A stretch of DNA of 64,000 nt from JAPPFW01 sp965231815 (lineage in GTDB: Bacteria > Actinomycetota > Acidimicrobiia > Spongiisociales > Spongiisociaceae). Below, one piece after another: positions 59,872 to 64,000 of this stretch. The stretch's first letter is position 1; each line of letters starts with the position of its first letter. The translations under genes were made by a program, and so were the position numbers. The DNA is taken from the NCBI GenBank assembly GCA_965231815.1, contig OZ246890.1, forward strand, positions 3,038,001-3,102,000, in the 5' to 3' direction. The notes under the pieces are model-generated. The model searched no databases, was not told the origin of the DNA, and worked only from the letters and a program-made list of their open reading frames with translations.

Positions 59872-60103
59872 CTAGCGATACAGCCGGTCGTCCCTCGGGA
59901 TCTCGGCCTGGCGGAGAATGCGCCCGGAGCAATGGCACGCTCACTTCCTGGCCGGTATGCGGGTTAGGAATGATCAATGGAAATGCCCGACCAGGCTGCA
60001 CCATATGAGTGTGTTTTGATCCTTGGATGGGTCCTTCCCAACCAAAGCTACGGAGCTTCTTTATGAGATCGCGGTGACTGACGGGGGTTAGCCGTCGGCT
60101 CAT
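59872..60103 (-). pseudogene. hicA: HicA-family toxin gene, frameshifted
   Basis: The frame starts MSRRLTPVSHRDLIKKLRSF and continues GWEGPIQGSKHTHMVQPG and LIIPNPHTGQEVSVPLL, a recognisable HicA (YcfA) double-stranded-RNA-binding fold with the active histidine region GSKHTH. After that the frame is lost by one extra G in a GGG run (about 59917). Moving one base gives GRILRQAEIPRDDRLYR and a TAG at 59872, the expected HicA end. A sequencing error in the G-run would also explain it. No hicB gene is visible next to it. Confidence 0.7.
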
Positions 60104-60433
60104 CAGCCGAGGCTTATGCCGCCCATGGAAGGTAGCGGTGGTTGGTTGCCGGTTCGCAGGTGAACCACGGCCCACTCAGCCAGAGCGTCTTCTAGGAGAG
60201 TCCTGAAAAACGAGTCTTTCGGGGTTCGGTGGTTGGTAAAGCGCCTGGTCAGAGGGTTGCGGCTCAGTGGCTGAACCCCTTTGTGCGGGGTTTCTCAGCA
60301 CCCTCCTAGATCATGGATGGCTGCCTCACGGGTAGGCCCACAAGCCCAGGCGCCTTTGCATGTCGGGACAGTGGCGAAATACCATGATATATCGGTTAAC
60401 GGTTTAAAACGTACACTCCAACACAACTTGCAA
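60104..60433. other. Intergenic region with hairpin
   Basis: About 330 bases between the hicA remnant and the DUF151 gene. The only structure I see is AACCCC (60274-60279), a 7-base loop and GGGGTT (60287-60292) followed by TCT, a compact hairpin that could end transcription of the DUF151 gene. I see no gene or tRNA. Confidence 0.4.
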
Positions 60434-60919
60434 CTAGGTCTGGAAGTCTTCCGGGCTGAGATCCTCGAGGAACTCCCTGAACTTTTCTATCTCGGCTTCC
60501 TGGTCCTCGTCCTTGATCTCGATCCCCGCCGCTTCAAGCACCTCTGTAGTGGCGAAAAGGGGAGATCCGGTACGGGCGGCCAGCGCGATGGCGTCCGATG
60601 GTCGAGAACTGACATTGAATTCACGGTCGCCTTGGGTCAGTAACAGTTCGGCGTAGTAAACGCTATCGCGTAACTCGGTCACCGTTACCCTCGATACCTC
60701 CGCTCCCAGGGTCTCCGTGGTGATGCGCAACAGGTCATGTGTAAAGGGTCGAGCGGTGGCCACACCCTCCAAGGCGTAGGCGATCGCGGTTGCCTCCATG
60801 GCGCCAATCCAGATAGCAAGGTAGCGCTTGCCGGTTGACTCTCGGAGCAGCACGATCGGCTGATTGGACGGATACTCAATGCGTACCCCTACCAGGTCCA
60901 TGGGAACCGTTTCGTTCAT
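60434..60919 (-). CDS. Bifunctional nuclease family (DUF151) protein
   Basis: A 161-residue DUF151 protein. Signature stretches are VLLRESTGKRYLAIWIGAME, ATAIAYALEGVATARPFTHD and FNVSSRPSDAIALAARTGSP. The acidic tail (EIKDEDQEAEIEKFREFLED) is common in actinobacterial members. Plant and bacterial relatives degrade DNA and RNA in vitro, but the physiological role is unclear. The gene forms part of a conserved garA - ftsR - DUF151 - merR neighbourhood. Here a carboxypeptidase gene has been inserted before it. Confidence 0.92.
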   Translation of the reverse strand: MNETVPMDLVGVRIEYPSNQPIVLLRESTGKRYLAIWIGAMEATAIAYALEGVATARPFTHDLLRITTETLGAEVSRVTVTELRDSVYYAELLLTQGDREFNVSSRPSDAIALAARTGSPLFATTEVLEAAGIEIKDEDQEAEIEKFREFLEDLSPEDFQT

Positions 60920-60999
60920 GATGTGAGACTATCAGCACTCCCCCGGAGTGCAACCGACCTATTGGTAGCCGACCGTTGGCGGTGGTCCATTTCTTGTAG

Positions 61000-62169
61000 T
61001 TAGGCCGACAGGCCCCAGTAGCGTCGGAACCATAGGATGGCTTCGGTAATGCCCGGGAGTGCGGGTTGCCGCTCGATCGGGTTGGTTAGTCGCTCCACCC
61101 GCTCTTCCTCCTCAGGAGGCTCCTCGGTCTCATCCTCTACGTCCGGGTAGGTGGGAGGCGGTACCGTCGTTGCCGTTATGGCTGTGGATGGTGGGGAGAC
61201 ATTGCGAACTGTTTCCGGGAATAGCTCGAAGCCCTCCTCATGGACGACGCTGAGTCCACCAATAAGCGGTCTCGGCCGGTCTGAAGTTACCGGAACCAAG
61301 GTTGTCGGTCCGAAGTGATCGAATCCGTAGTCAAGCAATGCGGTGGCGTCATCGAAATGCTGGGTGGAACCAAGCACCACCGTGTAGATGCGTCTACCCC
61401 CTCGTTCTGCCGCGGCTACGAAGGTCTGGAGCGCTCTACCCGTGTAGCCGGTCTTGATACCCAATGCTCCCGGGAAATCCACCATGAGACGGTTGCGGTT
61501 GATCGCCACTCGAGGCGTTCCATCAGGAGCAGTAGGGAGGTTGACGCTAAGAGCCGTGACCAACCGAGAGAATCTGGGCTGCTCCATAGCGGCCATGGAC
61601 AGAACCAGCAGATCTCGTGCCGAACTGTAATGGTCGGCATGGTCGAGGCCGTGCGGATTGACGAATCCGGAGTTCGTAAGCCCCAACTGTGAGACCTTCC
61701 GGTTCATCAACTCGGCGAATCCGGACACCGACCCGCCTACATGTTCCGCTAGGGCTACGGCCGCGTCGTTAGCGCTCCGCAATAGCAGGGCTGCGAGCAT
61801 CTCCTCCACCGACCACGGCGCTTCGCCTGCGACCAAGCCGATCTCGGACTCCCCGGTCGCGGCGGCTCTTTCCGTGATCTGTACCGGCTCGTCCGGCCGG
61901 CTGCGCTCGATCACGATCAAAGCGGTCACTATCTTGGTGGTTGACGCAACCGCAGCCCGTTCGTCAGCGGACTTCTCCGCCAGTACCTTGTCGAATGTAT
62001 CGTCATACAATATCCACGACCGCGCCGTTACCAAGGGAGGGTCGGGAGCAATAAGGTCGTTGTCCGGAGTCGGGGTTGCCCACCCGTAGGGAGCGCTCCC
62101 CGCCCACAAGACGAGGGGGAGCGTCAGCAGGAATATGATCCTGGCGATGGGTCGCACCGGAGCGATCAA
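61000..62169 (-). CDS. D-alanyl-D-alanine carboxypeptidase (peptidase S11)
   Basis: A 389-residue penicillin-binding protein of the DacA/PBP5 class that trims the terminal D-Ala of peptidoglycan stems. An export signal is at the start (ARIIFLLTLPLVLWAGSAPY). The active-site motifs are S76-x-x-K79 (ASTTKIV), S132-x-N134 (LRSANDAAVAL) and KTGYTGRA. The C-terminal 80 residues are Pro/Glu/Thr-rich (DVEDETEEPPEEEERVERL) and end with an amphipathic stretch (ITEAILWFRRYW) that could anchor it to the membrane. Its start overlaps the ftsR-like stop by four bases, so it is co-translated with that regulator, an unusual addition to this cluster. Confidence 0.93.
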   Translation of the reverse strand: MIAPVRPIARIIFLLTLPLVLWAGSAPYGWATPTPDNDLIAPDPPLVTARSWILYDDTFDKVLAEKSADERAAVASTTKIVTALIVIERSRPDEPVQITERAAATGESEIGLVAGEAPWSVEEMLAALLLRSANDAAVALAEHVGGSVSGFAELMNRKVSQLGLTNSGFVNPHGLDHADHYSSARDLLVLSMAAMEQPRFSRLVTALSVNLPTAPDGTPRVAINRNRLMVDFPGALGIKTGYTGRALQTFVAAAERGGRRIYTVVLGSTQHFDDATALLDYGFDHFGPTTLVPVTSDRPRPLIGGLSVVHEEGFELFPETVRNVSPPSTAITATTVPPPTYPDVEDETEEPPEEEERVERLTNPIERQPALPGITEAILWFRRYWGLSA

Positions 62170-62864
62170 TCCTCGCCGAGAATCGTTTCGGCCTCCATCA
62201 GGTACAAGGCGTCGCTAATCATCCTCATGGCCTCAACTGCGCTGTCAATCGCCTCGCGAGCTTGGCGACGGGCCTCCGGACTACGGTTCCGACGGTAAGC
62301 GATGGTGAGTCGATCGATGAGATCGACCTGCCTGACAACCATGTTACGGATCGTCCGGAGATGCCTTGGTTCAAGGCCGAGGTCCAATAGCACCTTGCAG
62401 TGGCGGGACACCTCAACGTCCCGGTCGGTGAACCGGAGAGCGCCGTCCTCATCTTCCGGAGCGAGTAGGCCGTACTGGTTGAGTTGCCGGATGTCGCTCT
62501 GGCTGATTCCGGCCCGTTCGGCTAACTCGCGTATGTCGTAAATCGGGACGTGGGGACCGTGGAGGAGGTTGGAGGGCTCGTCCGGTGTTTCTGTATCGGG
62601 ATCAGCCAGCTCCCCCCGGTCCCAACGGACCAACTGGGTTTTGATTACTTTGAGTGGAAGGAATTGGTCCCGCTGTCTGCGGAGAATAAAGCGGAGGCGC
62701 TCTATATCTTTGGTCCGGTACTGCCGGTAGCCGGTGGTCGTTCTGGAAGGTGCGATCAGGCCTCTTGTTTCCAGGAACCTGACCTTCGACATGGTCAGAC
62801 CGGGAAACTCCTCTTGCAGCAACTCCGTTGCCTTGCCGATGCTCAGGTCCGGGCTTTCGCTCAT
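62166..62864 (-). CDS. ftsR: MerR-family regulator, FtsR-like
   Basis: A 232-residue regulator related to FtsR (Rv1828), an activator of ftsZ in corynebacteria. The winged helix reads LSIGKATELLQEEFPGLTMS, VRFLETRGLIAPSRTTTGYR then YRTKDIERLRFILRRQRDQF. The C-terminal half has a second MerR-like block (IYDIRELAERAGISQSDIRQ, YGLLAPEDEDGALRFTDRDV), as in Rv1828. The start shares one base with the stop of the FHA gene (TAATG). Its partner position next to garA and the DUF151 gene is conserved in actinobacteria. Confidence 0.88.
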   Translation of the reverse strand: MSESPDLSIGKATELLQEEFPGLTMSKVRFLETRGLIAPSRTTTGYRQYRTKDIERLRFILRRQRDQFLPLKVIKTQLVRWDRGELADPDTETPDEPSNLLHGPHVPIYDIRELAERAGISQSDIRQLNQYGLLAPEDEDGALRFTDRDVEVSRHCKVLLDLGLEPRHLRTIRNMVVRQVDLIDRLTIAYRRNRSPEARRQAREAIDSAVEAMRMISDALYLMEAETILGED

Positions 62865-63313
62865 TACCTTCCGGCCACCCTAAGGCGGAAGGTCCCGATC
62901 ATGATCCGGTCTCCGGCCTTGAGAGCGGCCTCCTCCACCACTTTATCGTTCACGTAGCACCCGTTGGTTGAACCCAAGTCTTCAATGGACAGACCGGTTG
63001 TATCAAGACGGAGTCGGCAGTGGCGACGAGAGACGGTGATATGGTCCAGAGCGATGTCGCTGTATGGGTGGCGGCCCACCCAGGTCACCCCGGGTGACAG
63101 GGTCCACCTTCTACCTTTCTGCGGTCCCTGAGATACGATCAACGCATAGGTTGGGACGGGTTCGGTACCGACTCCCTCCAGGTCTTTATCCTCAGGTTGA
63201 TGATCAGAGTCGCGCTCATCGCCAGTTTCAGGATCCATGACCATTGTCAGGTCAGGATCAATCATCAACGTTGGATCGGGATCCCGGGTCTCCGGACTGT
63301 GTTCGGCCATCAT
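62864..63313 (-). CDS. FHA-domain protein, GarA-like
   Basis: A 149-residue protein with a disordered acidic N-terminus (about 1-60) and a C-terminal forkhead-associated domain. The phosphothreonine pocket shows WVGRHPYSDIALDHITVSRR and HCRLRL, then IEDLGSTNGCYVNDKVV, all key residues present. GarA in mycobacteria binds the TCA-cycle enzymes and is switched by phosphorylation of an N-terminal ETTS threonine motif. Here the N-terminus has TLMIDPDLTMVMD instead, so the switch site may differ. It heads the ftsR - carboxypeptidase transcription unit. Confidence 0.88.
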   Translation of the reverse strand: MMAEHSPETRDPDPTLMIDPDLTMVMDPETGDERDSDHQPEDKDLEGVGTEPVPTYALIVSQGPQKGRRWTLSPGVTWVGRHPYSDIALDHITVSRRHCRLRLDTTGLSIEDLGSTNGCYVNDKVVEEAALKAGDRIMIGTFRLRVAGR

Positions 63314-63606
63314 TCGATTGTAGTTTGTCGAAGTCGCAAACGTTTAGGTCTTTGCGCCTTATTCGCCGTTCGAGCTACCGGAAGTTCAGTGTTCGGGGTT
63401 TGCCAACCGACCCGCGTTCGGCCCGATCCGAAAACAGGGGAGGCGGTTACCTGGTTTCGGTAGAGATCGGGCATAGCTTCACACCCGACCGGATCTTCCC
63501 CGGCCTGCCTCCAACATATGGCACCGGTTCTCCAAGTCAGTTCCGGCAGAATCCGACTTGATCCATTGGTCCCCATTCGCAGGACCGAGGTACCTAAACC
63601 GGAGCC

Positions 63607-64000
63607 TTAACTTGTGGTGGAGGGTTCTCGTCTTGATCCAATCTGTCGACGCATGTCGTTGAGGTACTGTACAGTTACTATAAAGTAAAAGGTTAGGCCG
63701 ACCGCTCCTACGGAAGCTCCCAGCCAACGCCACATGTCGGGCATGAGCCCGGTCCCCGATAAGTAGTAGAACGGGATTGCCGTGAACACCAGTCCGGTTG
63801 CGAGCTTTCCCAACCGGCGGACTTCGATCCGCAACTCTATCGTCCACAGGAGGTAGAGACTTACCGCCCCGATAGCTATCTCCCTACCGATGAGTGGCCA
63901 TCCCAGCCAGGGAGGAACTAGATCAGCGAGTAGGCCTCCGACCACCGAGGAGAACACCAAGAGGCGATCGGCGAGCGGATCGAGTAGTTTGCCGATCTCG
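63607..64000 (-). CDS. CDP-alcohol phosphatidyltransferase, PgsA-like (cut by window edge)
   Basis: The minus-strand frame runs from the right edge to a stop at 63607 and is cut by the window edge. The first visible residues EIGKLLDPLADRLL are the second half of the CDP-alcohol phosphotransferase signature (G-x3-D-x3-D). Four membrane helices follow (VFSSVVGGLLADLVPP, EIAIGAVSLYLLWTIEL, LVFTAIPFYYLSGTG, AVGLTFYFIVTVQYL). A homologous pgsA2 gene lies a few genes from garA in mycobacteria, so it is probably phosphatidylglycerophosphate or cardiolipin synthase-like. It is distinct from the PIM-operon enzyme at 49193. Confidence 0.85.
   Translation of the reverse strand, partial: EIGKLLDPLADRLLVFSSVVGGLLADLVPPWLGWPLIGREIAIGAVSLYLLWTIELRIEVRRLGKLATGLVFTAIPFYYLSGTGLMPDMWRWLGASVGAVGLTFYFIVTVQYLNDMRRQIGSRREPSTTS

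Noticed and set aside
60260..60300. GC-rich hairpin considered as part of a tRNA gene
   Set aside because: No cloverleaf, no T-loop GTTCRANNC in place, and no acceptor pairing; kept only as a hairpin.
1..64000. CRISPR arrays, rRNA, tRNA, prophage or IS transposase genes
   Set aside because: I looked for regularly spaced repeats, conserved RNA motifs, integrases and transposases and saw none.

Overview
The window is a high-GC chromosome segment from an actinobacterium. The strongest lineage markers are mycothiol synthase (mshD), a phosphatidylinositol-mannoside operon (CDP-alcohol phosphatidyltransferase, PIM acyltransferase, pimA) next to pdxS-pdxT-yebC, a GarA-like FHA protein followed by an FtsR-like MerR regulator and a DUF151 nuclease, and an EF-G2-like factor. 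Several genes have no Shine-Dalgarno sequence and look leaderless, which also fits. I suspect an early-branching group such as Acidimicrobiia, but that is inference. I see no rRNA, tRNA, CRISPR array or prophage.

0-5.3 kb: a minus-strand catabolic operon (ADH, ALDH, sulfurtransferase, M20 hydrolase, start of an M29/NicX-like protein). 5.4-11.2 kb: a plus-strand two-gene module with a 4-base overlap. Its genes encode a DUF4143-type AAA ATPase and a 1386-residue NACHT-like STAND NTPase ending in a PD-(D/E)xK-like nuclease. The module is bracketed by an 18/20 direct repeat and is the best candidate for an undescribed defence system. 11.2-24.4 kb: a second catabolic region. It holds a second NicX-like protein, a NitT/TauT-type ABC importer, a PuuE-like deacetylase, an SDR, a creatinase-like M24 protein, an LLM flavoenzyme, a class III aminotransferase, a D-2-hydroxyacid dehydrogenase and a GntR/FCD regulator. 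A shared motif around GTCGACAATCGACA upstream of three transcription units suggests one regulon. The substrate is not evident.

24.4-29.8 kb: a small Cys-rich protein, a VapBC pair, a voltage-gated-like channel with an unusual pore motif, a DEDDh exonuclease-BRCT protein and a ThDP enzyme. 29.8-36 kb: a decayed defence/accessory patch with a broken DUF4143 ATPase, a toxin-like pair, an orphan 320-residue protein, a frameshifted helicase remnant and an intact DUF4143 ATPase. 36-44 kb: an EamA transporter, an AIM24-family protein, an AlbA_2/Schlafen-type regulator, an acyl-CoA ligase, MsrB and a membrane-anchored molybdopterin oxidoreductase. 44-64 kb: core genes (yebC, pdxT, pdxS, pimA operon, EF-G2, citrate synthase, thrS, mshD, MerR, DUF151, D-Ala-D-Ala carboxypeptidase, FtsR, GarA, second CDP-alcohol phosphatidyltransferase). 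A toxin-antitoxin remnant sits between pdxS and pimA, and a frameshifted hicA lies near 60 kb.

Across the window lies a dispersed element of about 205 bp with terminal inverted repeats (AACCCCGATTATTCA at its ends) and a conserved internal hairpin. There are four near-complete copies (22.4, 24.8, 41.5 and 46.9 kb) and at least one solo end. It looks like a MITE. One copy truncates a MazF-like toxin; another supplies the stop codons of two convergent genes.
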